Part shown: positions 9,075-20,000 of the stretch, one piece after another | How positions within the stretch are numbered: position 1 is the stretch's first letter | How the letters are laid out: each line of letters begins with the position of its first letter | Source of the DNA: Gemmata palustris | Lineage (GTDB): Bacteria > Planctomycetota > Planctomycetia > Gemmatales > Gemmataceae | Assembly: GCF_017939745.1 (NCBI RefSeq) | Contig: NZ_JAGKQQ010000001.1 | Location: 3,534,001-3,598,000 of the forward strand | Reading direction: 5' to 3' | Length of the DNA: 64,000 bases | Program-made: the position numbers and the translations under genes | The notes under the pieces: model-generated | What the model was told of the DNA's origin: nothing | Database searches by the model: none | Seen by the model: only the letters and a program-made list of their open reading frames with translations

Positions 9075-11396
9075 ATGCCATTGACCCGCGCTCTGTTTGC
9101 GATCTTCGCGCTCTCCGCCTTCGTTCCGCAGAGTGGCCGCGCCGCGCCGCCCGCGGAGAAGATCGATTTCGCGCGCGACATCCGCCCGATCCTGTCGAAC
9201 AGTTGCTTCAAGTGCCACGGCCCGGCCGTGCAGAAGGGGAAACTGCGCCTCGACGAGCGCGACGCGGCCGTCAAGAAGGGCACGATCACTCCCGGTAAGC
9301 ACGCGGACAGCGAACTACTCGTGCGCGTGCTGCTCGCGGACGACGAGAAGGGCCGGATGCCGCCGGTGGGCGTCGCGGACCGACTTTCGCCGGACCAAAT
9401 CGCGAAGCTGAAAGCGTGGATCGATCAGGGCGCGGAGTACACACCGCACTGGGCCTTCGTGGTTCCCAAGCGCCCGGTCCCACCAAGCGCAAAACAACCC
9501 GCTCCGAATCCGATTGATGCGTTCATTCGCGCGCGACTGGAGAAAGAAGGGCTCGCGCCGTCACCGCAGGCAGATAAGACGACGCTGATTCGGCGCGTCA
9601 CGCTCGACCTCACGGGACTTCTACCTTCACCCAAAGAACTGGACGACTTCCTCAAGGATGAATCGCCTCAAGCTTACGAGAAAGTCGTCGATCGATTGCT
9701 CGCGTCCCCGCACTACGGTGAGCGCCAGGCGCGACACTGGCTCGACCTCGCGCGCTACGCGGACAGCAACGGCTACACCATCGACGGCCCGCGACAAATC
9801 TGGGCCTACCGCGACTGGGTCATTAGCGCGCTCAACGCGGACGTGCCGTTCGACCAGTTCACGATCGAACAGCTCGCGGGGGATCTCCTCCCGAATGCGA
9901 CGACACAACAGAAGGTGGCGACCGGGTTCCACCGGAACACCTCGTTCAACGAGGAAGGCGGCACCGACGCGGAGCAGTTCCGCGTCGAGCGCACGGTGGA
10001 CCGCGCGAACACCACCGCGGCGGTGTGGCTCGGGCTCACGGCCGGGTGCGCGCAGTGCCACGACCACAAGTACGATCCCGTTTCGCAGAAGGACTATTAC
10101 CGGCTGTACGCCTTCTTCGACTCGTGCGACGAACCGACGCTCCCGCTCGGCGGCCCGCCCGACCTGGAAAAGCAGATCGCGGACGTTCAGACGAAGTTAG
10201 CGGCGGCGCGACTCGCGGGTACGGACGAGGACGCGAAGAAACTCATCGCGGAACTCAAGAAAGTTCAGGGCCAAGCGCCGACGACGCTCGTGATGCGCGA
10301 GCGGCCGAAACCGCGTCAAACGTTCGTGCAGGTTCGGGGCGACTTTCTTCGCAAGGGTGACGAAGTTCAGCCCGCGTACCCGAGCGCGATCAACGCAGCA
10401 CCAGCGGCCAAGCGCCTGACGCGACTCGATCTCGCGAAGTGGCTCACGAGCGCGGAGAACCCGCTCACGGCCCGCGTGACGGTGAACCGGGAGTGGCAAA
10501 AGTTCTTCGGGCGCGGACTGGTCGAAACCGAGAACGACTTCGGGCTGCAAGGGAACTTCCCGACCCACCCGGAACTGCTCGATTGGCTCGCGGTGGAATG
10601 GGTGAACCCCTCCCCAACCCCTCCCCTAAACGGAGAGGGGCTTAAAACCGAAGCCGTTGCGCCACCTTCGGTATTTGGTTCTGCTCCCCCTTCCTTCTTA
10701 GGGAAGGGGGCCGGGGGGTTAGGTTCTTGGTCGCTCAAGCGCCTCCACAAGCTCATCGTGACGGCGGAGACCTACAAGCAGTCCTCCGCGATGCGCAAGG
10801 ACGTCACCGAGCGCGACCCGCGTAACCTGCTCCTCGGCCGACAATCGCGCCTGCGACTCGAAGCCGAAATCATCCGCGACGTGTCGCTCTCCGCGAGCGG
10901 GGTGCTCAACCCGACGCTCGGTGGACCGGGCGTCTTCCCGCCGCAACCGAAGGAAGTGTTCGCGTTCACCCAGAGCAACCACCCGTGGGTGGAGAGCAAG
11001 GGACCGGACCGCTACCGGCGCGGGATGTACACGTACATCTGGCGGCAGTCGCAGCACCCGCTGCTCACCACGTTCGATGCGGCCGACGCTCAAGTCGCTT
11101 GCACGAAGCGGAACCGCAGCAACACGCCGCTGCAAGCGCTGCACATGGCGAACGACCCGGTGTTCGTGGAGTTCGCCAACGCCCTCGGCACGCGCATCGA
11201 ATCGGAAGGCCCGTCCGACGACGCGGGGCGAATCGCGTTCGCGTTCCGCGTATGCTTCGCGCGCACGCCGACGACCATCGAAGCGGCTCGCGTGCAGACA
11301 TACCTCGACGCTAGGCGCAAAGCCGACCCGAAAACCGCATGGGCGACCGTCGCTCGCGTGCTGATGAATTTGGACGAGTTCATCACGCGGGAGTGA
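9075..11396 (+). CDS. Planctomycete cytochrome-type DUF1549/DUF1553 protein
   Basis: 773 residues with a signal peptide (LTRALFAIFALSAF). A planctomycete cytochrome C domain (PSCyt1) follows, with the haem motif CFKCH at residues 44-48. DUF1549 covers about 150-355 and contains CAQCHDHK near 327. DUF1553 covers about 440-745. Such proteins are usually paired with a DUF1501 gene, as here, and are predicted to act in the periplasm; their biochemical role is unsettled. GGAG lies six bases before the ATG. An oddity is about 43 residues at 510-552 (Pro/Gly-rich, encoded by 10603-10731) that interrupt the normally continuous VEW...GWSLKRLHKLIV block of DUF1553. They are encoded by repeat-like DNA and keep the frame. 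Confidence 0.92.
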   Translation: MPLTRALFAIFALSAFVPQSGRAAPPAEKIDFARDIRPILSNSCFKCHGPAVQKGKLRLDERDAAVKKGTITPGKHADSELLVRVLLADDEKGRMPPVGVADRLSPDQIAKLKAWIDQGAEYTPHWAFVVPKRPVPPSAKQPAPNPIDAFIRARLEKEGLAPSPQADKTTLIRRVTLDLTGLLPSPKELDDFLKDESPQAYEKVVDRLLASPHYGERQARHWLDLARYADSNGYTIDGPRQIWAYRDWVISALNADVPFDQFTIEQLAGDLLPNATTQQKVATGFHRNTSFNEEGGTDAEQFRVERTVDRANTTAAVWLGLTAGCAQCHDHKYDPVSQKDYYRLYAFFDSCDEPTLPLGGPPDLEKQIADVQTKLAAARLAGTDEDAKKLIAELKKVQGQAPTTLVMRERPKPRQTFVQVRGDFLRKGDEVQPAYPSAINAAPAAKRLTRLDLAKWLTSAENPLTARVTVNREWQKFFGRGLVETENDFGLQGNFPTHPELLDWLAVEWVNPSPTPPLNGEGLKTEAVAPPSVFGSAPPSFLGKGAGGLGSWSLKRLHKLIVTAETYKQSSAMRKDVTERDPRNLLLGRQSRLRLEAEIIRDVSLSASGVLNPTLGGPGVFPPQPKEVFAFTQSNHPWVESKGPDRYRRGMYTYIWRQSQHPLLTTFDAADAQVACTKRNRSNTPLQALHMANDPVFVEFANALGTRIESEGPSDDAGRIAFAFRVCFARTPTTIEAARVQTYLDARRKADPKTAWATVARVLMNLDEFITRE
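10603..10731. repeat. Repeat-like element inserted in frame inside the DUF1553 gene
   Basis: About 129 bases of C-rich then G-rich DNA (CCCCTCCCCAACCCCTCCCC at the left side, GGGGGGTTAGGTTCTTGG at the right). It contains internal inverted repeats, such as CCCCCTTCC (10685-10693) with GGAAGGGGG (10701-10709). The ends are roughly inverted copies of each other. Its composition is unlike the flanking gene, and it splits a conserved protein block. Confidence 0.7.
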
Positions 11397-11403
11397 GGGA
11401 GCT

Positions 11404-11726
11404 ATGGGACTCGCCAGTCACTCAAACGTTCACAACACCTGCCTGCGTATCCTGGACGCGCGTGGGTACACACTTCGAGTAACCGGCGAGGTGATAGAAG
11501 AGGGGCAGTACCCCACGGATTGCCATTGGATTGCCGAAAAAGACGACTTCTACTTCTGTGCAGACAACCCGATCGAACTCCTTGGTTTAGTGGCGATTCG
11601 CGACTACATGCAGCCAACCGAAGACGTGCCATACTGGTGGCGCACCAAAGGCCCGGACTTAACTTCAGAGTTGTTGGAACGCGCATTCGGCGACTGCAAA
11701 CTTGGTACCGGACGCGAGAGCTTTGA

Positions 11727-11730
<4 letters not shown>
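11404..11730 (+). CDS. Small protein of unknown function between the DUF1553 and DUF1501 genes
   Basis: 108 residues with a GAGGGAGCT binding site before the ATG. It starts only eight bases after the DUF1553 stop, and its TGA overlaps the ATG of the DUF1501 gene (ATGA), so it is translationally coupled to both. There is no signal peptide. The sequence is acidic with several aromatic residues (DCHWIAEKDDFYFCADNPIE, VPYWWRTKGPDL). It looks like a small cytoplasmic alpha/beta protein; I do not recognise the family. DUF1549/1553 and DUF1501 genes are usually adjacent, so an extra gene here is unusual. Confidence 0.75.
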
Positions 11731-13163
<1,433 letters not shown>

Positions 13164-13301
13164 TTCCACTACGAACGAAGTCGCCGATACAGATACCCGA
13201 CACGAACCGCAGCGGCGGTCGATCTCGCACTCTTGTCACCGTCTCAGTACCGCTATATTGGCTACTGTGATTCATCTGCGGGCTCATCAAAGGCCGGACG
13301 C

Positions 13302-14645
13302 ATGCACCGCACTCTCCCCCTCTCGCGGATCATCGACCTCACCAGCGCCGACGGAAACCGCGTCTACAACATGACGGTGGACGAGGCGCGCGAACTCGTT
13401 GCCAGCGGCGACGCCACCGCGGTCGGGCGCATCGAGGGCGAGTTCGCCCTCTTCGGGCACCGCGGGCGCACGGTGTTCTTCGCCCGCACCATCGGCCGCC
13501 TGCTGCGGTACTTCATCGCCAAATGGCACGACGGGCCGATCCTGATCGTGGCCGACCGGATCGACGCCATTCGCGACCAGTTGAACGAGCTGGGGCTCGG
13601 CGACCAGTTCCACCCGTCCTACACCCGGATGGTGCCCGCGCACCACCTCATGCGGCTCGAACTCGTTGGGTGCCCCGACCCGAGCCCCACCTGCGACCGC
13701 TTCTTCGCCCCGACACGCAATTCGCTCCCCGCGGACCCGACCGCCATCGGCGAGCGCTACATCGGCGCGGCCTACAACGAAATCGTCCGCTGGCTCGATC
13801 GCGTCCCGGCGCGGGAACCGATCGGCGTCTGTTTCTCCGGCGGGATCGATAGCGGCTCGGTCTTCCTGCTCACCTACCACGCGCTGCTCCGGCGCGGCGA
13901 CAGCCCGTCTCGCCTCAAAGCGTTCACGCTCGAAGTGGACGGCGCCAGCCCGGACCTGGAACAGGCCCGCGCGTTCCTCGGCCGGCTCGGATTAGACCTC
14001 TTCCTCGAACCGATCTCGGTCCGCGGAGCGGACGTACAGATCGAAGACGCGATCCGGGTAATCGAGGACTACAAGCCGCTCGACGTGCAGTCCGCGGCGA
14101 TGGCCCTGGCGATGTGCCGCGGCATCCGGGCACGGTACCCGGAATGGAAGTACCTACTCGACGGCGACGGGGGCGACGAGAACCTCAAGGACTACCCGAT
14201 CGAGGACAACCCGGAACTGACCATTCGGAGCGTGCTGAACAACCTGATGCTGTACCAGGAGGGCTGGGGCGTCCAGGCGATCAAGCACTCGCTGACGTAC
14301 TCGGGCGGGCAGAGCCGCGGGTACGCCCGGACCTACGCCCCGCTCGCGGTCACGGGCTTCACGGGCCTCAGTCCCTTTGTGTGCCCCTCGGTGATTGAAG
14401 TGGCGGAGGGGATTCCGTTCATCGAACTGACGAACTGGGACCACGAAAAGCTCTACGCACTGAAGGGCCAAGTCGTTGCGGCGGGCGTTAAAGCTGTGAC
14501 CGGTCTGGACATGCCGGTGTTCCCGAAGCGCCGGTTCCAGCACGGCGCAACGACCAAGCCCAAGGATCTGTTCCCCACGAGCCCGGCCGCGTACCGCCGG
14601 ATCTTCCAGAGGGTCTATGACGCCGGTGCCGCTCTTCACGGATGA
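13302..14645 (+). CDS. Asparagine-synthase-like amidotransferase domain protein
   Basis: 447 residues from the ATG at 13302; an upstream TTG at 13233 would add 23 unconvincing residues. The C-terminal half has the ATP-pyrophosphatase loop SGGIDS at 179-184 and a later LDGDGGDENL at about 286, both typical of asparagine synthase (AsnB) domains. These adenylate a carboxylate before amide formation. The N-terminal part resembles the glutaminase domain fold (GEFALFGHRG, then MVPAHHLMRLEL), but there is no Cys at position 2, so it probably cannot use glutamine and may use ammonia or another amine. It is the first gene of a six-gene run and overlaps the radical SAM gene by 29 bases. In such a setting it could build an amide or lactam in a natural product; this is inference. 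Confidence 0.85.
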   Translation: MHRTLPLSRIIDLTSADGNRVYNMTVDEARELVASGDATAVGRIEGEFALFGHRGRTVFFARTIGRLLRYFIAKWHDGPILIVADRIDAIRDQLNELGLGDQFHPSYTRMVPAHHLMRLELVGCPDPSPTCDRFFAPTRNSLPADPTAIGERYIGAAYNEIVRWLDRVPAREPIGVCFSGGIDSGSVFLLTYHALLRRGDSPSRLKAFTLEVDGASPDLEQARAFLGRLGLDLFLEPISVRGADVQIEDAIRVIEDYKPLDVQSAAMALAMCRGIRARYPEWKYLLDGDGGDENLKDYPIEDNPELTIRSVLNNLMLYQEGWGVQAIKHSLTYSGGQSRGYARTYAPLAVTGFTGLSPFVCPSVIEVAEGIPFIELTNWDHEKLYALKGQVVAAGVKAVTGLDMPVFPKRRFQHGATTKPKDLFPTSPAAYRRIFQRVYDAGAALHG

Positions 14646-15543
14646 CTGGGTGCTGGCCCACCGGCCCGCCCGGAATTCGCTGCCTGCGGACCGCCCGTAT
14701 GCCTGGCTCGTCGAACCCGAACCGGCGGGCGCCGGGCGGCTCGTGGACGTCGCGACCCTGTTCCTGACCAACCGCGAGTGCCCGTTCCGCTGCGTGATGT
14801 GCGATTTGTGGAAGAACACGCTCCCGGAATCGGTCGCTGTTGGCCAGATACCCGAACAGATTCGTTGGGCACTCGCGCAACTACCGCCGGCGCAGCACCT
14901 GAAGCTCTACAACGCGGGGAGCTTCTTCGATCCGCGTGCGATTCCACCGGAGGATTATCCCGCAATCGCACGACTCGCGGCCCCGTTCGAGCGAGTGATC
15001 GTCGAGTGCCACCCCAAACTCGTGGGTACTCGGTGTTGGGCGTTCAACGCGCTGCTCGCGGACCGAGGGGTGAAGTTGGAAGTCGCGCTCGGATTGGAGA
15101 CGGTCCACCCCGAAGTGCTGCTCCGACTGAACAAAAGAATGACGACGGACGATTTCGCGCAGGCGGCCCGCGCGTTGCGGACCGAGGGGATCGCGGTCCG
15201 GGCTTTCATTATGGTACGCCCGCCGTTTCTTACCGAGGACGAGGGGCTGGAGTGGGCCAAGCGCTCGCTCGATTTCGCGTTCGCGCACGGCGCGGAATGC
15301 TGTAGCCTGATTCCTACGCGCGACGGCAACGGGGCAATGGAAGAACTCGCTCGGGCCGGGCACTTTGCGCCGCCCGCCCTGGAAACACTGGAACGTGCCC
15401 TGGAGTACGGCCTCGCGCTGCGCGCGGGGCGCGTGTTCCTCGATTTGTGGGACATCGCCAAAGTCTCTCCCGATGCGCCCGATCGCGCCGCGCGGGTGGC
15501 CCGACTCGCCCGAATGAACGTGTCGCAGCGCCTCGAGCCTTGA
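14617..15543 (+). CDS. Radical SAM enzyme
   Basis: 308 residues. The [4Fe-4S] motif C-x3-C-x2-C lies at C55, C59 and C62 (ECPFRCVMC), and later TIM-barrel strands are visible (KLYNAGSFFD, ALGLETVHPEVLLRLNKR). The GLET and LNK blocks resemble the Elp3/oxygen-independent type of radical SAM protein (TIGR01210-like). The start lies inside the end of the asparagine-synthase-like gene, so the two are translationally linked. A flavoprotein gene follows after 15 bases. The reaction cannot be deduced. Confidence 0.88.
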   Translation: MTPVPLFTDDWVLAHRPARNSLPADRPYAWLVEPEPAGAGRLVDVATLFLTNRECPFRCVMCDLWKNTLPESVAVGQIPEQIRWALAQLPPAQHLKLYNAGSFFDPRAIPPEDYPAIARLAAPFERVIVECHPKLVGTRCWAFNALLADRGVKLEVALGLETVHPEVLLRLNKRMTTDDFAQAARALRTEGIAVRAFIMVRPPFLTEDEGLEWAKRSLDFAFAHGAECCSLIPTRDGNGAMEELARAGHFAPPALETLERALEYGLALRAGRVFLDLWDIAKVSPDAPDRAARVARLARMNVSQRLEP

Positions 15544-15558
15544 TCCGGAACCGGTACC

Positions 15559-17064
15559 GTGACCCGATTCGACTGTGATCTCGCGATTCTCGGCTCCGGG
15601 TTCGGTGGCACGCTCCTCGCCATCATCGCCCGGAAGCTCGGGTACTCGGTCGCGCTGCTCGAGCGCGGCCAACACCCGCGGTTCGCCATCGGGGAATCCT
15701 CGACCCCGCTCGCCGACTTCAAACTCGCGGACATCGCGAACCGGTTCGGACTCGATTGGCTCCGACCGTTCGCCAAATACGGCCCCTGGAAAGCGACCAA
15801 CCCACACTTACCGTGCGGTTTGAAGCGCGGGTTCAGTTTCTTCCGCCACGAGCGCGGGCAGCCGTTCACCCCGCGGGACGACAACGCGAACACACTGATC
15901 GTCGCGGCCAGCCCCAACAACGAGACGGCTGATACACACTGGTTTCGAGCGGACTTCGATTCGCACCTCGTCGACCGCGCGGTGGAAGCAGGAGTTCCGT
16001 ACCTCGACAACCTGGAAACGCACGCGGTGCGCCACGGCCCCGGCGGGTGGGAACTGGACGGCACCCGGGGCGCCGAGGCCGTCGCGGTCCGCGCCGGGAT
16101 GCTGATCGACGCGACCGGGACGGGGCAAGTGATAGCCGGCGCGCTCGGGATCGAATCGGTCGATCCCACGAACCTCCGGGCTAAATCGCGCGCGTTGTAT
16201 TCGCACTTCACCGGCGTCGCGCCCTGGCAATCCGTGCTCGAAGAACAGTACGGACCGGCCGCGACCGCCGGGCACCCGTTCCCGTGCGACGCCGCCGCGC
16301 TCCACCAGATCATCGATAACGGCTGGATGTGGGTGCTCCGCTTCGAGAACGGCATCACCAGCGCGGGGTTCTCCCTCGACCCCAGCGCGCACCCGGTGGT
16401 TCCCGGCGAATCCCCCGAAGCCGAGTGGACGCGGTTACTGAACACGTACCCGTCGCTCGCACGGCAATTCGCGCGGGCCGTTCCCGTGCGCCCGTTCGTG
16501 CGCACCGGCCGGTTGCAGCGCAGGCTCTCGCAAGCGGCCGGCGCGGACTGGGCGTTGCTCCCACACGGCGCCGGGTTTCTGGACGCCTGGCTCAGCCCGG
16601 GCATCGCCCAAACGCTCTTCGCGGTCAACCGGCTCGGGCGCATTTTGGCCGAAGAGCGCGCTGGCCCCGGGCGCGAACAGCGCCTGAACGAGTACGGCCG
16701 AACGGTTTTGCGGGAACTCGCGTGGGTGGACGAGATCACCGGGACGTGCTTCGCCTGCTTCGATCGGTTCCCCGTACTCGTGTCGGTCGCGGCGCTGTAC
16801 TTCGTGGCCGCGATCTACTGCGAGGAGCGCGAACGGGCCGGTCTCGCCACCCCCGACGACGCCTTCCTGCTGACCGACCACGCGGAGTACCGTGCGGTCG
16901 CCGAACACATATTCCGTAAGGGCGCCGGGCTCCCCGCGGCGGACGCGGACCGGTTCGCGGCCGAAGTTCGGGAGTTGCTCGCGCCGTACAATTCGTGCGG
17001 GTTGTGCGATCCCGACCGGTGCAACATGTACCCGTACACCGGAAGCCTCTCCCCGCTTCGTTGA
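15559..17064 (+). CDS. FAD-dependent oxidoreductase of the halogenase-like family
   Basis: 501 residues with a GTG start. The dinucleotide-binding motif GSGFGG is at 12-17 and an acidic-ended second strand (VALLERG) follows. GESSTP at 45-50 is the hallmark of flavin-dependent halogenases and close relatives. GWMWVLRF around residue 255 sits where halogenases have WxWxIP, but the match is partial. The C terminus has a Cys cluster (NSCGLCDPDRC, from about 478) that ordinary tryptophan halogenases lack. Halogenation is possible, but a non-halogenating oxidation is equally open. It is the third gene of the run, with 24 bases to the next gene. Confidence 0.82.
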   Translation: MTRFDCDLAILGSGFGGTLLAIIARKLGYSVALLERGQHPRFAIGESSTPLADFKLADIANRFGLDWLRPFAKYGPWKATNPHLPCGLKRGFSFFRHERGQPFTPRDDNANTLIVAASPNNETADTHWFRADFDSHLVDRAVEAGVPYLDNLETHAVRHGPGGWELDGTRGAEAVAVRAGMLIDATGTGQVIAGALGIESVDPTNLRAKSRALYSHFTGVAPWQSVLEEQYGPAATAGHPFPCDAAALHQIIDNGWMWVLRFENGITSAGFSLDPSAHPVVPGESPEAEWTRLLNTYPSLARQFARAVPVRPFVRTGRLQRRLSQAAGADWALLPHGAGFLDAWLSPGIAQTLFAVNRLGRILAEERAGPGREQRLNEYGRTVLRELAWVDEITGTCFACFDRFPVLVSVAALYFVAAIYCEERERAGLATPDDAFLLTDHAEYRAVAEHIFRKGAGLPAADADRFAAEVRELLAPYNSCGLCDPDRCNMYPYTGSLSPLR

Positions 17065-17088
17065 GTTTCACCCGTCAACGGAAGTGTC

Positions 17089-20000
17089 ATGTCCTCATTT
17101 TTGCGCCGGCACAGGTCCAAACTGATTGCCGCAGTTCTCGTTCTTCTCGTGGCGGGCGCGGTTGCGACGTTCTTCACGTGGAAGCGCCAGTCGCGCCTGC
17201 CCGCTCCGGGCGAGCCGGTCTACGAACAATTCGTGGAAACCTTTGAACTCGGGAGCGCGGCCCTGGACGTGGACGTCTGGGACGTGGCGGAAACGAACCT
17301 CAATCAAGCGGTCGGGCTGGTCCCACAAGAACCCGCGGCGTGGGCGAACCGCGCGCTGCTGAACCTCCGAACGGCCCGGCTCCCGGAAGCCGAGCGCGAC
17401 CTGAAAGAAGCGGAGCGCCTCGCCCCGGACGACCCCGACATCGCGAAACTGCGCGGCGTGCTGGACGAGCGGCGCGGGCGGTTCGCCGAGGCCGTAGCGA
17501 GCCTCCGCAAGGGGACCGCGAAAGACCCCGAAGACGTGGAAACGCTCTACTTTCTCGCCCAGGTCATCAACAAGGAACAGAAGCCGGACAGTGACGCGGA
17601 GTACCAACGTCTGATGGAAGACGTCCTCGCCGTCCGGCCCACCAACCGGCACGTGCTGACCGAACGGTTGCGGACCGCGGCGCGGCGGGACGATCGCGCG
17701 GCCGTCAACGATACGCTTGCTCGGTTGCGGGCCTTCGCGCCGAGTTGGGGGCGCGAGGAGACCCGAACCCTCTTCGGGGAACTGGAACAGGCCGCGGCCG
17801 GGCCGCTCGGCGACGCCGTGCTCGGTTCCATTCAGGTCTTCACGAACTTCTTCCGCGCCGAGCCGGGGTACGCCCGCGACGCGAACGAGGTCAGCCCGCC
17901 GGGAGGGTTCCGCGGTAACCCGCTCCACACCTTCCGCCGGCTCGCCCCCGCGCGCCACTCCCCCGCCGCACCGGATACCGAACTGACATTCGCCCCCGAG
18001 CCTCTGACAGATGCGCCCGCCGGGCACTGGGACGTCGCGGTCCCGGTCTGGCTGACGGGAGAGGGCGCGCCCGTCGTGTTCGTGGCCAACGCGCGCGAGT
18101 TGCGGCGCGTCGGTTCGCCGGCCACCCTTCCCTCGATCCCGGTCGCGCCGGATGGCCTCGTACCGCTCGACTGGAACAATGATTTCCGCACCGATCTCCT
18201 CCTCGTCGGCCCCAAAGGGGTGCTGTTCTACGAACAAGGGCCGGACGGCAATTTCACCGATGTGACCGCGAAGACCAAGCTCCCGCCCGAAATACTCAAG
18301 GGCGATTTCGCCGCGGCGCTGGCGGCCGACGTCGACTTGGACGGCGACCTGGACATCATCCTCGCCCGACGAACGGGCGCGCCGGTCCTCCTGCGCAACA
18401 ACCTCGATGGCACGTTCGCGGTGGTGCCGATCTTCCCGGAGGTGGCCGACGCACGGGCGTTCGCCTGGGCCGATCTCGACCACGACGGCGCCCCGGACGC
18501 CGTGGTCCTCGACGCCGCCGGCCGGCTCCACGTCTTCGCCAGCGAGCGCTCGGGACAGTTCAAGCCGTGGCCCGTGAAACCACCGGCCGAATCGTTCCGC
18601 GCGGTCGCGATCTCGGACGCCGATGATGACGGGGTGCTGGATCTCGTCGCGCTCCGCGCGGACGGAACACTCCTCCGCATCTCGGACCGAAACAAGCGGA
18701 CGAGTTGGGACGTGGCCGAACTCGGGCGCTGGGACAACGTGGCCGGCGCGGAACTCGGCACCATCCACGTACTTACCGCGGACCTCGACAACAACGGGGT
18801 GCCCGACTTGATCGTATCAGGGTCGGCCGGCGGTGCGGCGTGGTTGGGTTCCGGGGGCGGAAAGTTCGAGCGCTTGCCGGCGGCTCTTCCCCCGCGTGTG
18901 TGCGCGGTCGCGGACCTCGCCGGCACCGGGCGGCTCGATTTGCTCGCACTCGACGCGGAGGGGCACCCCGTCCGCACCCGCATTGTCGGCAAGAAGGATT
19001 ACCACTGGCAAACGGTTCGGTTCCGTGCGGCACCGGGGCCGACCGAAGGCGACAACCGCATGAACACCTTCGGCGTCGGGGGCGAGATCGAGTTCCGCAC
19101 CGGCACCTGCGTCGTGAAGCGCCCGATTACCGGCCCCGGGATCCACTTCGGGTTGGGAACCCGAACCAAGTGCGATGTGCTCCGCATCCAGTGGCCCAAC
19201 GGCACCCCGCAACTCGAATTCGCGCGCGGCATCGACCAGACCGTGGTCGCCGAACAGCGCCTCAAAGGGTCGTGCCCGTTTCTGTTCACCTGGAACGGGG
19301 AGCGGTTCGTCTTCGTGACCGACTTCATGTGGAGCACCCCGCTGGGCATGTACATCAACGCCCAGGACAAGGGCGGGTTCCTGCAAACGACCGAGTGGGT
19401 GAAGATCCGTGGCGACCAGCTCGTCCCGCGCGACGGGCACTACGAGGTCCGGGTGAACGCGAACCTCTGGGAGACGCACTACTTCGACCACCTTTCTTTG
19501 CGTGTTATCGATCACCCACAAAATACGGATCTGTACGTAGACGAGCGGTTCGCACTGGAACCGTCCAAGCCCGCGTTCCACCTCACGCACCCGACCCGAC
19601 CCGTCGCCCAGGCGCGGGACCACCACGGCGCGGACGTGACCGGCATCGTGCGCGCGGTCGACGGCGAGTACCTGGACCGCGCCGGACGCGGGCTGTACCA
19701 GGGCATCACGAACGACCACTGGGTCGAGGTGGATCTGGGGGCCGACGCCCCGACCGAGGGACCGGTCTGGCTCGTCGCCCACGGGTGGATTCACCCGACC
19801 GACAGTTCGGTGAACTTCGCACTCGAACAGGGGAAGAACACGCGCCCGCGGGCGTTGACGCTGGAAGTGCCCGACGGTAAGGGCGGCTGGAAGGTGGCCC
19901 GCGACAAAATCGGCTTCCCGGCCGGGAAGAATAAAAGTGTCCTCTTGCGCCTCGACGGACTGGACGGCCCGGGCGTCGCCCGGCGGTTCCGGCTCCGCAC

